A stretch of 64,000 nt of DNA from Roseomonas aeriglobus. GTDB lineage: Bacteria > Pseudomonadota > Alphaproteobacteria > Sphingomonadales > Sphingomonadaceae. The notes under the pieces are model-generated. The model did no database searches and was not told the DNA's origin. It saw nothing but the letters and a program-made list of their open reading frames with translations. Positions 44,285 to 53,611 of this stretch are shown here, one piece after another (position 1 is the stretch's first letter; each line of letters begins with the position of its first letter). A program made the position numbers and the translations under genes. The stretch covers positions 1,240,001 through 1,304,000 of the forward strand of contig JAFHKN010000002.1 in NCBI GenBank assembly GCA_016937575.1. The letters are read 5' to 3'.

Positions 44285-44757
44285 GCTACGTCCTCGGCGA
44301 ACCAGTCGCCCGATTTGCCGCCGGTCTTTTCCAGCAGGCGGACGTGTTCGATGACCATGCCCTTATCGATCGCCTTGGCCATATCGTAGAGCGTCAGCAA
44401 AGCGACCGTCGCGGCCGTCAGGGCCTCCATTTCGACGCCGGTCTGGCCAGTCGTCGCGCAGGTGGCGGTGACGGTGATGCCGGTGTCGTCCAGATTGAGG
44501 TCGATCGACGCCTTGGTCAGCGGAAGCGGGTGGCAGAGTGGAATCAGGTCCGACGTGCGCTTGGCTGCCATGATGCCGGCGATGCGGGCGGTGGCGAGGA
44601 CGTCGCCCTTCTTGTTGCTGCCGCCGCGAATGGCGGTGATCGCGGCGGGGGCCATGGCGATGCGGCCGCGGGCGACGGCGCGGCGCTGCGTCGCGGGCTT
44701 GGCGCCGACGTCGACCATGTGCGCGGCGCCGGTGGAATCGAGGTGGGTAAGGGGCAT
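44281..44757 (-). CDS. moaC: Cyclic pyranopterin monophosphate synthase MoaC
   Basis: A 158-residue MoaC, which converts the MoaA product into cyclic pyranopterin monophosphate. Conserved motifs: [63 protein letters not shown], and the Lys/Asp of [10 protein letters not shown]. It starts 83 bases downstream of trpC and overlaps the next gene by ATGA. Confidence 0.96.
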   Translation of the reverse strand: MPLTHLDSTGAAHMVDVGAKPATQRRAVARGRIAMAPAAITAIRGGSNKKGDVLATARIAGIMAAKRTSDLIPLCHPLPLTKASIDLNLDDTGITVTATCATTGQTGVEMEALTAATVALLTLYDMAKAIDKGMVIEHVRLLEKTGGKSGDWFAEDVA

Positions 44758-44840
44758 CTATCCCTCTGCCATCGGGAGCGGGGGGGAGGCGGCGGCGGCC
44801 GGCGGAAGGGTGAGGATAGGGTCTGGCATCATCGCTGCCC

Positions 44841-45644
44841 TTATCCTTCGGAGGGGAGCGGGCCGACCAGCGCCCGCGTCGCCGCCTCCACGTCCGCCTG
44901 TCGCATCAGCGACTCTCCGATCAGGAAGCAGCGAATACCGTGATCGGCCATCGCATCGAGCTCGGCTCGCGTGTTGAGGCCGCTTTCGGCGACGAAGGTG
45001 CACCCCTCCGGTGCCCGACCGACGAGTTCGTACGTCCGTGCGAAGTCGACCGTGAAGTCCTTGAGATTGCGGTTGTTCACCCCGATCAGCCGAGATTTCA
45101 ACGCCAGTGCGCGGTCCAGTTCGTTCGCATCATGAACCTCGACCAGTACGTCCATCCCCAGGCCGATCGCCGTATCCTCGATCTCAGCCATCGCGCCGTC
45201 GTCCAGCGCGGCGACGATGATTAGAATCGCATCCGCCCCGATCGCGCGCGCCTCTATCACCTGCCAGGGGTCGACCATGAAGTCCTTGCGGATGACCGGC
45301 AGGCGGCACGCCGCGCGGGCGGCGATCAGATAATCTTCGTGGCCTTGGAAATAGGGCGCGTCGGTCAGGACCGAGAGACAAGCAGCGCCGCCGGCGTCAT
45401 AGGCCCGCGCGTGAGCCGGCGGATCGAAATCCTTGCGGATCAAGCCCTTCGATGGCGAAGCTTTCTTGATTTCTGCGATCAGTCCGTACCCGGTCGCAGC
45501 CTTGGCGTCGAGTGCGCGGCGGAAACCCCGCGGCGGGGTCTGGGCCATCGCCAGCGCCTGGAGGTCGGCAAGCGACGTCGTGCGGCGACGCTCGGACACC
45601 TCGCCACGCTTGGTGTCCAGGATAGTGTCGAGCATCGTCGTCAT
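44841..45644 (-). CDS. trpC: Indole-3-glycerol phosphate synthase
   Basis: A 267-residue TIM barrel that closes the indole ring in tryptophan synthesis. Catalytic blocks: [13 protein letters not shown] (Glu, Lys), [14 protein letters not shown] (Lys), [13 protein letters not shown], and [12 protein letters not shown]. Start overlaps the trpD stop by 4 bases (ATGA). Confidence 0.97.
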   Translation of the reverse strand: MTTMLDTILDTKRGEVSERRRTTSLADLQALAMAQTPPRGFRRALDAKAATGYGLIAEIKKASPSKGLIRKDFDPPAHARAYDAGGAACLSVLTDAPYFQGHEDYLIAARAACRLPVIRKDFMVDPWQVIEARAIGADAILIIVAALDDGAMAEIEDTAIGLGMDVLVEVHDANELDRALALKSRLIGVNNRNLKDFTVDFARTYELVGRAPEGCTFVAESGLNTRAELDAMADHGIRCFLIGESLMRQADVEAATRALVGPLPSEG

Positions 45645-46636
45645 GCGTAGGCGATCCAGGCATCGAGCAGCGCATTGGCGCGGCCGTTGTCGAGGGCTTC
45701 GGCCGCCAGCGCGGCGCCTTCGGTCAGGTCGGGGGCGGCGCGGGCGATGACCAGCGCGGCGGCGGCATTCAGCAGGACGGCGTCGCGATACGGGCCGTGC
45801 TCGCCGGTCAGCAGGCGGCGGAGCGCCAGCGCGTTGTAGGCCGGGTCGCCGCCGCGGATCTCGGACAACGGGCTGCGAACCAGGCCAGCGTCCTCTGGCA
45901 CGATCCGCTCGGGCAGGTCGCAGTCACCGACGCGAACGACAATCGTCGGGCCGGCGCTGGAGATTTCGTCGAGGCCTTCCTCGCCCGAAATGACCGCGGC
46001 GCCCTCCGCGCCCAGGCTGGCCATCGCCTCGGCATAGACGGGCGCATAGTCGGGGCGAGCGATGCCGATCAGCTGGCGGGTGACGTGCGCCGGGTTGGCG
46101 AGCGGGCCCATCAGGTTGAAGATCGTCCGGCGCCCGAGCCGCTGCCGGATCGGCTGGATGCGCTTCATCGCCGGATGGTGGTTGCCGGCGAAGAGGAAGC
46201 AGATGCCGAGGTCGGCGAGCGTCGCTTCCGCCATTGCCCCTGCGCGAGCCATGTCGAGGCCCAGCGCTTCGAGCGTATCGGCGGCGCCGGCCTTCGACGA
46301 CGCGGCGCGGTTGCCGTGCTTCGCAACGGGCACGCCACACGCTGCCACGACCAGGCTGACCGCGGTCGAGACGTTGAGCGTATGGTGGCCGTCACCACCG
46401 GTACCGCAGACGTCGATGGTGCCGGGCGGCGCCTCGATCGGGATCAGGCGCTCGCGCAGGGCCCGCGCGGCCTCGGCGATCTCGATCGAGGTCTCGCCGC
46501 GTTCGGTCAGACCGATCAGGAAGGCGGCGATCGCGTCCTCCGACGTTCGGCCATCGAGGATGTCGGCGAACGCCTGTCGCGCGCTTTCATGGGCGAGCGG
46601 CGAGGATGGATCGGGGAGGGGGGCGTGGGTGGTCAT
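45641..46636 (-). CDS. trpD: Anthranilate phosphoribosyltransferase
   Basis: A 331-residue TrpD. The PRPP/anthranilate site shows [39 protein letters not shown], and [14 protein letters not shown]. It adds phosphoribosyl to anthranilate, the second dedicated step of tryptophan synthesis. It is coupled at both ends by 4-base overlaps to trpG and trpC. trpE is not in this window. Confidence 0.97.
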   Translation of the reverse strand: MTTHAPLPDPSSPLAHESARQAFADILDGRTSEDAIAAFLIGLTERGETSIEIAEAARALRERLIPIEAPPGTIDVCGTGGDGHHTLNVSTAVSLVVAACGVPVAKHGNRAASSKAGAADTLEALGLDMARAGAMAEATLADLGICFLFAGNHHPAMKRIQPIRQRLGRRTIFNLMGPLANPAHVTRQLIGIARPDYAPVYAEAMASLGAEGAAVISGEEGLDEISSAGPTIVVRVGDCDLPERIVPEDAGLVRSPLSEIRGGDPAYNALALRRLLTGEHGPYRDAVLLNAAAALVIARAAPDLTEGAALAAEALDNGRANALLDAWIAYA

Positions 46637-47229
46637 GCCGCAACCTCCTCTCCGCGAGCGGGAAGGATTTGTGCGATCGCCAGGAAATTCGCCAGCATCG
46701 CATGACCATGTTCGGTCGCGATGCTTTCCGGGTGGAACTGAACGCTGTGGATCGGCAGCGCCGTGTGGCGGAATGCCATGACGCTGCCATCGGGCGCGGT
46801 CGCGTTGACCGCCAGGCAGGCCGGCACGTCCTCGACGATCAGGCTGTGATAGCGGGTCGCTGTGAAGGGAGAGGGGAGCCCGGCGAACAAGCCGGTGCCG
46901 TCATGGGTCAGCGGGCTGGTCTTGCCGTGCATCAGACCGCCACGCACCACGCGCCCGCCGAAATGCTGGCCGATCGCCTGATGGCCCAGACATACGCCCA
47001 GCAAAGGCGTGCGCGTGTCGGCACAGGCGGCAACCATGTCCAGACTGATGCCGGCCTCGTTCGGCGTGCACGGGCCGGGGGACAACAGGATGGCCCTGGC
47101 GCCGGTCGCTAGCGCTTCGCGAGCGGTCATGGCATCGTTGCGCTCGACCCGGACCTCGACGCCCAGCTCCATCAGATAATGGACCAGGTTCCAGGTGAAG
47201 CTGTCGTAATTGTCGATGACGAGGATCAT
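46633..47229 (-). CDS. trpG: Anthranilate synthase component II (glutamine amidotransferase)
   Basis: A 198-residue class I glutamine amidotransferase. It starts [19 protein letters not shown]; the nucleophile Cys is in [17 protein letters not shown], and the His-Glu pair in [13 protein letters not shown]. It delivers ammonia to TrpE and may also serve PabB in folate synthesis. ATG 47229 is chosen over an in-frame codon at 47256 because homologues start with [11 protein letters not shown]. First gene of the trpG–lexA run. Confidence 0.94.
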   Translation of the reverse strand: MILVIDNYDSFTWNLVHYLMELGVEVRVERNDAMTAREALATGARAILLSPGPCTPNEAGISLDMVAACADTRTPLLGVCLGHQAIGQHFGGRVVRGGLMHGKTSPLTHDGTGLFAGLPSPFTATRYHSLIVEDVPACLAVNATAPDGSVMAFRHTALPIHSVQFHPESIATEHGHAMLANFLAIAQILPARGEEVAA

Positions 47230-47336
47230 TATGGGCCCGCCATAGCGGAGCCGCAAGCCGGCGCAACATTCGCCGCATTCAGCGCGTTGAAAGACAAAAT
47301 TGTCGATTAGCCTGCGTGAGCCCCAGGAGTCTGATT

Positions 47337-47744
47337 ATGTCGATGCGTTTGATCCTCGCCGTGGCGATCGCCGCCACGCCCACCATCGCTTTTGCCCAGC
47401 AGGACGCCGCGCAACCGCCGCAGCGTATCCGCAGCATCACTATTCAACCGGGCGAGGCCTGCCCGGAGTCGACGGCGAACGAAGTCGTCGTCTGCGCATT
47501 GCCGGATCAGGAGCAATATCGTATTCCCAAGGCGCTGCGCGACGAACCGAAAACCGATGTGAAGAGCATTTCGCAGTCGGTGCGGATGGAACGCGTGATG
47601 GAAGACAATCGTCGAATCCTGCCGGGCAGCTGCTCGCCGATCGGCATGAACGGCCAGAGCGGTTGCGCGCAGAAGGCTGCCGAGGCGTGGTTGGCGGAGA
47701 AGCGCGCGGTCGCCAACGGCCAGTCGGTTACGCCGAACGATTGA
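47337..47744 (+). CDS. Small secreted protein of unknown function
   Basis: A 135-residue protein with a clear signal peptide (MSMRLILAVAIAATPTIAFA, cleavage before QQD). The mature part has four Cys (PGEACPES, VVVCALPD, PGSCSPIG, SGCAQKA) that could form two disulfides, consistent with a periplasmic location. EVVVCALPDQEQYRIPKALR is a pattern often seen in sphingomonad exported proteins of unknown role. ATG 47337 has CAGGAG 6–7 bases upstream. Next gene follows by 8 bases. Confidence 0.75.
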   Translation: MSMRLILAVAIAATPTIAFAQQDAAQPPQRIRSITIQPGEACPESTANEVVVCALPDQEQYRIPKALRDEPKTDVKSISQSVRMERVMEDNRRILPGSCSPIGMNGQSGCAQKAAEAWLAEKRAVANGQSVTPND

Positions 47745-47752
47745 GGTCGTCC

Positions 47753-47992
47753 GTGGACGAGGTGACGCGCCAGGGCCATGCGCTGGTCGCTGCCGTGCGG
47801 GCGGCGGCGCGGGTTCACGCAGCGAGCTGGGAAGCGCTCGTGCCCGACAGCTTCACGGTGAACTTCGCCGCAGAAGCGGTCGAGGAGGCAGCGTTTGCGG
47901 ACATGGCCGAGGCCAAGCGGCGACTGCGCGACCATATCTGCGCGGTCTACGGGGTTTCCGCGCGGGAATTGGGCGATCTCGCGGTCGTGTAG
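47753..47992 (+). CDS. Small conserved-type hypothetical protein
   Basis: A 79-residue acidic, helical protein (GTG start at 47753 behind TGAGG). It reads VDEVTRQGHALVAAVRAAAR then AVYGVSARELGDLAVV; no signal peptide or membrane segment. A TTG at 47741 overlapping the previous stop is an alternative start. It is co-directional with the preceding secreted protein gene, 8 bases apart. No family recognised; the call rests on RBS, coding bias and position. Confidence 0.55.
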   Translation: MDEVTRQGHALVAAVRAAARVHAASWEALVPDSFTVNFAAEAVEEAAFADMAEAKRRLRDHICAVYGVSARELGDLAVV

Positions 47993-47999
47993 GCAATAG

Positions 48000-48023
48000 C
48001 CCTCTCCCCGTCAGGGGAGAGGG
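48000..48023. repeat. CCCTCTCCCC/GGGGAGAGGG hairpin between convergent genes
   Basis: Perfect 10-base arms around GTCA (48000–48009 and 48014–48023), the same unit as in 25487–25596. It separates a plus-strand gene from the minus-strand aminopeptidase gene and could act as a terminator-like structure, though no T-run follows. Confidence 0.7.
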
Positions 48024-48035
48024 TTGGGGATGCGG

Positions 48036-49421
48036 CTAACCGGCAAAACGGTCCTTCAGCACCCACCACGCTGCCCTGAGCGCATAAGCCTCGCCCCCCT
48101 TCGGGCGTCCGGCTTTTGCCGCCGGCCGCCAGGCAAACACGTCGAAATGTGCCCAGGGCACGCCCTTCGGCACGAAACGGCGCAGAAAGAGCGCGGCGGT
48201 CACGGCGCCGGCGAAGCCGCCGTCGGGCGCATTGACCATATCGGCGATGTCCGACTTCAGCATGTCGTCATAGCCATTCCACAGCGGCATCCGCCACATG
48301 GGATCATGCTCCGCCGCACCCGCCGCCAACATTTCGGCGGCGAGCGCTTCGTCGTCGGTGAAGAGCGGCGGTAGGTCGGGGCCGAGCGCGACTCGCGCAG
48401 CGCCGGTCAGGGTCGCGAAATCGAGGATGAGGACCGGATCGCTCTCGCCGGCCCTGGTCAGCGCGTCGCCCAGGATCAGCCGACCTTCGGCATCGGTATT
48501 GGTGTTCTCGACGGTCAGCCCCTTGCGGCTCTTCAACACGTCGCCGGGGCGGAAGGCATTGCCGGAAATCGCGTTCTCGACCGCGGGGATCAGCAGGTGG
48601 AGGCGGACGGGCAGGCGTTCGGCCATTACCAGTCCGGCGAGCGCCAGGGCGTGGGCGGCACCCCCCATGTCCTTCTTCATCAGCCGCATGCCGGCCGACG
48701 GCTTGATGTCGAGCCCCCCCGAATCGAACACCACGCCCTTGCCGACGATGGCGATGCGCGGATGGGCCGGGTTACCCCATTCGAGCTCGATCAGCCGCGG
48801 CTCGCGCCCGCGCGCGGCGGCCTGGCCGACGGCTTGGATCATCGGATAGCCGGTTTCGAGCTCACGGCCCTTCGTCACGGTCAGTGTCGCGCCGTGCGCT
48901 TCGCCCAGTGCAGCGACCTCGTCCTCCAGTTCCTGCGGCCCAAGATCCGACGCGCCGGTGTTCACCAGGTCGCGGACACGGGCGATGGCCGCAGCCATGC
49001 GGACGGTGGGCTCGATCCGGCCGGGTTCGCCGGTCAGCATGACGCGGGGGCCCTCGGCCTCCTCCTTGCGATAGCGCTCGAACCGGTGCTGCGCGAGGGC
49101 CCAGCCGAGCATCCCCGCGCCGGGTTCGCCCTCGGCCAGCCGATACGTCCCCGGTGGCAGTGCGGCGCCACGGCTGGCGATACGCCAGGGCGAGGTTTCG
49201 GCTTCATTGCAGACGAGCAGCGCGGACCAATCCTCCGCTGCCTCGCCCGGGAGGACCGTGGCGTTGCCGGGCTTGCCCGTCAGTCCCGCCGCGGCGACCG
49301 CAGTGCGGATGCGCGGGGGCTGATTCGCGAGCCAATCGGTCCACCGATCCGGATGAACGACGTGGAGCGTCGTCGCCGGCTGGCCGCGGTCGGGGCTGAG
49401 GAAGTCGGAAAAATCGGTCAT
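48036..49421 (-). CDS. Leucyl aminopeptidase family protein (M17)
   Basis: A 461-residue M17 aminopeptidase. The metal/catalytic region shows VGKGVVFDSGGLDIKPS, MKKDMGGAA, and NTDAEGRLILGDAL, all the ligands of the two-metal centre. N-terminal half is the variable macro-like domain. It trims N-terminal residues from peptides in the cytoplasm. Its ATG overlaps the stop of the serine hydrolase gene (4 bases), so the order is serine hydrolase, then aminopeptidase. Confidence 0.93.
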   Translation of the reverse strand: MTDFSDFLSPDRGQPATTLHVVHPDRWTDWLANQPPRIRTAVAAAGLTGKPGNATVLPGEAAEDWSALLVCNEAETSPWRIASRGAALPPGTYRLAEGEPGAGMLGWALAQHRFERYRKEEAEGPRVMLTGEPGRIEPTVRMAAAIARVRDLVNTGASDLGPQELEDEVAALGEAHGATLTVTKGRELETGYPMIQAVGQAAARGREPRLIELEWGNPAHPRIAIVGKGVVFDSGGLDIKPSAGMRLMKKDMGGAAHALALAGLVMAERLPVRLHLLIPAVENAISGNAFRPGDVLKSRKGLTVENTNTDAEGRLILGDALTRAGESDPVLILDFATLTGAARVALGPDLPPLFTDDEALAAEMLAAGAAEHDPMWRMPLWNGYDDMLKSDIADMVNAPDGGFAGAVTAALFLRRFVPKGVPWAHFDVFAWRPAAKAGRPKGGEAYALRAAWWVLKDRFAG

Positions 49422-50815
49422 TGCGTCGGAGCCACCAGGAATTGTTCGAACCGGCCGTTGGCGCCGGGCTCGCTGAACGTGCTGATCATCAGCGCGCGGT
49501 CACCATATTCGACGCGGTAGCGCCGGGCGACAAAGCCCCCGCGGGGCTGTGACGTCCCGGTCTGGACGATCCGCACCGGCTTGCCGAGGGGGCCGAGGCT
49601 CGCCTTGTAATCGGCCTGCGCCGTCGCATCGAAATAATAGTTCGCGTTCTCGGTCAGCAGCGCGCGGTCGAGCGTGCCGCCGGCCAGCTGGTCGAACACC
49701 GTCTGCGCCTTCGTGAGATAGGCGGCATCCGCGGGATCGGCCGCGGGCGCGGGCAGGACGGTGCGGGCGATGCCCTGCGCCATCTGGACGAACGCGTCGC
49801 TGAACCAGCTATTGGTCAGGACGGTCACCGACGTCTTTTCGGTGGGAAAAACCATGTTCTCGGACAGGAAGCCGACCGATTCGCCCGAATGTTCGATCAT
49901 CGGCTTGCCGGCGAACTGACGGACGGAGACGCCAAGACCGTAGCCGGTGTCCTTTCCATCGACGAGCTTGGTCGTCGTTTCCTGCGCGGCCCAATCGTCG
50001 GCGGGCAGCAGACTGCGGTTCATCCGCGCGATATTCCATTTGGCGAAGTCGGTTGCCGACATCGACAGCTCGCCCGCGGCGTAGAGCCAACCGGGCGCGG
50101 CAGGGGTGTCGGGGCGGACGGGGCCGAGGGCGAAGCGCTTGTACCCTTGTGGGAAGGCCGGGCCGATCGCCTTGTCCTGGTCGATCACGCTGGTCATGCC
50201 GAGCGGCGTGAAGATGCGCGCCTTCAGGAAGTCGAACAGCGGCTGGCCGGACAGTTTTTCGACGATCTGGCCCGCGACGACATAGCCGGTATTCGAATAT
50301 TGCCACTGGGTGCCAGGCGCGAAGTCGAGCGGCTTCTTGGCCCAGCGATCGATGATACCCTGAGGACGAACCGGTTTCGACATCGCGACGAAACTATAGT
50401 CGTGCGGCCAGTAATCCTGCAGGCCCGAAGTGTGATCGAGCAGCTGGCGGATCGTGATCCTGTCGCCGCCGGAGATGTCGGGCAGATATTTGGATACGTG
50501 ATCGTCGAGGCTGAGTTTGCCCTCATCCTCCAGCAGCAGGATCGCTGCGGCGGTAAACTGCTTGGAATTGGACGCGACCTGATACGGCAGCGCGGGCGTC
50601 GCTTGCGGAATCGTCTCGGATGCTTTGCCATAGGCCTTCGCCAGCACGATCCGCCCGCCGCGCACGACCGCGATCGACGCGGAGGGGACGCCCGACTTGG
50701 CGAGCGCTTCGGTGACGATCGCGTCGATCCGCTGGCTTTCGGCCGGCGTCAGATCCTGGGCGATGACGGCGGTGGGGGCGGCCGAGAGCAGGGCCGCGAG
50801 GAACAGGCTTCGCAT
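49418..50815 (-). CDS. Secreted serine hydrolase of the beta-lactamase/class C family
   Basis: A 465-residue protein with a signal peptide (MRSLFLAALLSAAPTAVIAQ). The active-site S-x-x-K is SNSK in VASNSKQFTAA, the second motif Y-x-N is in QYSNTGYVVAG, and HSG in MIEHSGESVGF stands for the third motif. Such proteins act as D-aminopeptidases, esterases or penicillin-binding-like enzymes; true beta-lactamase activity is not implied. The last ~110 residues (after QMAQGIARTVL) are a separate C-terminal module. ATG 50815 gives the signal peptide; the long upstream extension is discarded. Confidence 0.88.
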   Translation of the reverse strand: MRSLFLAALLSAAPTAVIAQDLTPAESQRIDAIVTEALAKSGVPSASIAVVRGGRIVLAKAYGKASETIPQATPALPYQVASNSKQFTAAAILLLEDEGKLSLDDHVSKYLPDISGGDRITIRQLLDHTSGLQDYWPHDYSFVAMSKPVRPQGIIDRWAKKPLDFAPGTQWQYSNTGYVVAGQIVEKLSGQPLFDFLKARIFTPLGMTSVIDQDKAIGPAFPQGYKRFALGPVRPDTPAAPGWLYAAGELSMSATDFAKWNIARMNRSLLPADDWAAQETTTKLVDGKDTGYGLGVSVRQFAGKPMIEHSGESVGFLSENMVFPTEKTSVTVLTNSWFSDAFVQMAQGIARTVLPAPAADPADAAYLTKAQTVFDQLAGGTLDRALLTENANYYFDATAQADYKASLGPLGKPVRIVQTGTSQPRGGFVARRYRVEYGDRALMISTFSEPGANGRFEQFLVAPTQ

Positions 50816-50853
50816 GGGGGATGTGAAGCACTCTCCGCTTCCGCGTGCAACCG

Positions 50854-51789
50854 TCAGCGAAAGCGGATCGTCACACGCGGCGGGCGCTGATCGGGGCGCG
50901 CGCAGAGCGTCATCGCGCGGTCGATCATCCACGTCAGCCGGTCGCGGGCCTCGGCCAACGCGGCGGGTTCGGTGCCGGTCTCCAGCGTCTCAAAGTTCAG
51001 ATAGTCGAGATTATGGAGCACGGCATAGTTGCTGAGCGAGCCGTCCGAATTGACCACGCGTTCCTGCACGACATTCCAGTCGTCGCCGACCATCGCGTCG
51101 CGGCAGAAAGCGGCCGCGGGCGTCTGCGTCGCGCGATAGGTGGCGAAGGCGACGACGTCGTCGAGGTCGAATGGCCAGCGGCGGGCCTTGGATGCGGAAG
51201 GCGTCAGCACCGCATTGCAGAAGCGGATCGAGATGACGCCTTCGCCGCTCGCATCGCCCTCCAGCGGGCAACGCGATTTAGCGCCTTCGTAGCCGGGCGA
51301 ATTGGTGTGGAGCGCGATGATCGGCCACGCGCCGGTGTTGACCGCGGCGAGCACCTGGCTCGGATAGCGTGGCAGGCCATCGTGGAAGTTGCGATTGGGG
51401 TCGATCGAGCGTCCGAAGGTGACGTTGCGATTGCGGCGTCCACCGCCACCATCGACCGCGATCATCGTACCGCCGTATTTGCGCAGGGCCGTCAGGGCCG
51501 CTTCGAAGCCCGCGTTTTCGTCGTCATGGGGCACGAACCATAGGGGGCCATGGGGGCGCTTCGGGTCGGCGATGTGGTAAAGGCGCCAGCGGGCGCGTTC
51601 CTCGGCGAAATCGATCTGCTCGACGGTCAGACCGCGCCAGGTGGCGGGGTCGCGATGACGCGCGAAGTCGTCGGTGGGGATGGTCAGCGGGTCAAGGCGG
51701 GTGCGGGCGATGGGGCCGGGGTCATAGGCGCCGAGGAGGAAAGCCGTCGCCGCCGTGAGCCAGCACTTGCGCCCAGACATACGACACAT
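50854..51789 (-). CDS. Exported protein resembling M14-type zinc carboxypeptidases
   Basis: About 311 residues with a hydrophobic N-terminus (WLTAATAFLLGAY). The pattern VPHDDENAGFEAAL (H-x-x-E), DPNRNFHDGLP (as DLNRNF in M14) and IALHTNSPGYEG (possible third zinc His) resembles the zinc- and substrate-binding order of M14 carboxypeptidases or the related AstE/AspA fold. No firm family assignment is made. ATG 51789 lies about 8 bases after AAGGGAAGG; ATGs at 51795 and 51780 are alternatives. It precedes the serine hydrolase and aminopeptidase genes on the same strand, so a peptide or peptidoglycan-fragment role is plausible. Confidence 0.6.
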   Translation of the reverse strand: MCRMSGRKCWLTAATAFLLGAYDPGPIARTRLDPLTIPTDDFARHRDPATWRGLTVEQIDFAEERARWRLYHIADPKRPHGPLWFVPHDDENAGFEAALTALRKYGGTMIAVDGGGGRRNRNVTFGRSIDPNRNFHDGLPRYPSQVLAAVNTGAWPIIALHTNSPGYEGAKSRCPLEGDASGEGVISIRFCNAVLTPSASKARRWPFDLDDVVAFATYRATQTPAAAFCRDAMVGDDWNVVQERVVNSDGSLSNYAVLHNLDYLNFETLETGTEPAALAEARDRLTWMIDRAMTLCARPDQRPPRVTIRFR

Positions 51790-51806
51790 CGCCATCACCT
51801 TCCCTT

Positions 51807-51901
51807 CGTCATTCCCGCGAAGGCGGGAATCAATTCTGGCTGGACGCTATGAGACTCACACCGTTCAGCGACTATTGATCCCCGCCTTCGCGGGATGACG
51901 G
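51807..51901. repeat. REP/BIME-type inverted repeat (copy C)
   Basis: Left arm CGTCATTCCCGCGAAGGC… carries tail ATCAATTCTGGCTGG (as in copy A); right arm ends …CCCCGCCTTCGCGGG-ATGACGG and carries inverted tail ATCAATAGTCGCTG (as in copy B). It therefore combines both tail types. Confidence 0.85.
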
Positions 51902-51915
51902 TCGGTGGGGCGGGG

Positions 51916-53253
51916 TCAGGCCGCCCCGACCGGCACCCCGTACAGGTCATGCTCGTCGGCATCCTCGATCAGCACCTTCGTTATGTCGCCGACCGAGAGC
52001 GCCCCCCCATCGCGCAGGAATACCTCGCCGTCGATCTCCGGCGCGTCCGCCTGAGACCGCGCGGTGGCACCGCCATCCTCGTCGACCGCATCGACGATGA
52101 CCTCCAGCGTCCGCCCGACCTTGGCCGCGAGCTTCGCCGCCGAGATCGCCGCGGTCTTTTCCATCACGCGGGCGAAGCGTTCTTCCTTCACCGCCTCCGG
52201 CACCGGGTTCGGCAGGTCGTTGGCCGGCGCGCCTTCGACGGGTTCGAAGCGGAAGGCGCCGACGCGGTCGAGCTGCGCTTCATCGAGCCAGTCGAGGAGA
52301 TATTGGAAATCCTCCTCCGTCTCGCCGGGAAAGCCGACGACGAAGGTCGAGCGGATCGCAATGTCGGGGCAGACCTCACGCCAGCCCTTGATGCGGGCCA
52401 AGACCTTGGCGTCGTTCGCCGGACGCTTCATCGCGCGCAGGACATTGGGCGCGGCGTGCTGGAAAGGAATGTCGAGATAGGGGAGGACGAGCCCTTCGGC
52501 CATCAGCGGAATGACCTGGTCGACATGCGGATAGGGATAGACATAGTGGAGCCGCACCCACGGCGCGATCTGGCCCAGTTCGCGCGCCAGATCGGTCATG
52601 TGCGGGCGCACCTCACGTCCCTTCCACATCCGGTTTTCACCGCGGATGTCGATACCGTAGGCCGACGTGTCCTGACTGATGACCAGCAGCTCGCGCGTGC
52701 CGGCTGCCACCAGCTTTTCCGCCTCGCGCAGGATCGCGTCGGGGCGGCGGCTGACGAGATCGCCGCGCAACTGCGGGATGATGCAGAAGGCGCAGCGGTG
52801 GTTGCACCCTTCCGAAATCTTCAGATAGCTATAGTGGCGCGGCGTCAGCTTCAGGCCCGCATCGGGGATGAGGTCGACGTACGGGCTGATGCCGGCCGGG
52901 GCGGCCTCGTGAACCGCCTCGACGACCTGCTCATACTCATGCGCTCCGGTGATTGCGAGGACGTTCGGGAAGCGCTGACGGATGACGTCGGCTTCCTTGC
53001 CCATGCACCCGGTCACGATGACGCGGCCGTTCTCCTTGATCGCCTCGCCGATTGCCTCCAGCGATTCCTCCTTCGCGGAATCGAGAAAGCCGCAGGTGTT
53101 GACCAGCACGACGTCGGCGCCGGCATAGTCGGGCGACATCTGATACCCGTCGGCGCGCAGCTGGGTCAGAATGCGTTCGCTGTCGACCAGGTTCTTGGGA
53201 CAGCCGAGCGACACCATGCCGACACGCGGCGGGGAGGGGAGGACAGTAGCCAT
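51916..53253 (-). CDS. rimO: Ribosomal protein S12 methylthiotransferase RimO
   Basis: A 445-residue radical-SAM methylthiotransferase that modifies Asp88/89 of ribosomal protein S12. The N-terminal MTTase domain has [25 protein letters not shown] and VTGCMGKE (three Cys of the auxiliary cluster). The radical-SAM motif is C-x3-C-x2-C in [18 protein letters not shown], and a TRAM domain lies at the C-terminus. ATG 53253 ([12 protein letters not shown]) is the best start. Confidence 0.95.
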   Translation of the reverse strand: MATVLPSPPRVGMVSLGCPKNLVDSERILTQLRADGYQMSPDYAGADVVLVNTCGFLDSAKEESLEAIGEAIKENGRVIVTGCMGKEADVIRQRFPNVLAITGAHEYEQVVEAVHEAAPAGISPYVDLIPDAGLKLTPRHYSYLKISEGCNHRCAFCIIPQLRGDLVSRRPDAILREAEKLVAAGTRELLVISQDTSAYGIDIRGENRMWKGREVRPHMTDLARELGQIAPWVRLHYVYPYPHVDQVIPLMAEGLVLPYLDIPFQHAAPNVLRAMKRPANDAKVLARIKGWREVCPDIAIRSTFVVGFPGETEEDFQYLLDWLDEAQLDRVGAFRFEPVEGAPANDLPNPVPEAVKEERFARVMEKTAAISAAKLAAKVGRTLEVIVDAVDEDGGATARSQADAPEIDGEVFLRDGGALSVGDITKVLIEDADEHDLYGVPVGAA

Positions 53254-53317
53254 GGGATGCGCGGCCACATAGGGGAAAACGCAAGCGCTTTCTAGGTGGC
53301 TGTGGCGATAACGCCGG

Positions 53318-53599
53318 TTACCGCCATCTCGCCAGACCACGTTTGACCGCCGGCGCAAGCATCACAACGCCGAACATGGCGTACATGATTGTCAGCCAGA
53401 CAGAGCCCTCAGACCAAGTCAGACTGGCGTGGAGGAAAGCCAGGCAACCAACGGCCGCCTCCATCATCCACATTCGTGCGATCACTTGGTCCTCGACCTG
53501 CCGCCAATGCGTCACGACCAGGATGATCAAGGCGGCAAAGAAAAGACCAGCGAAAGCCGCCCACAAAATGGGTGTAGAAACGTCCAAATCAGGGCTCAT
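53318..53599 (-). CDS. Small membrane protein
   Basis: A 93-residue protein with about three hydrophobic segments ([51 protein letters not shown]). It starts [10 protein letters not shown] and ends in basic KRGLARWR. No family recognised. Same strand as rimO (65 bases downstream) and the Sel1-repeat gene (12 bases upstream). Confidence 0.65.
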   Translation of the reverse strand: MSPDLDVSTPILWAAFAGLFFAALIILVVTHWRQVEDQVIARMWMMEAAVGCLAFLHASLTWSEGSVWLTIMYAMFGVVMLAPAVKRGLARWR

Positions 53600-53611
53600 C
53601 CAACGTAGCGA

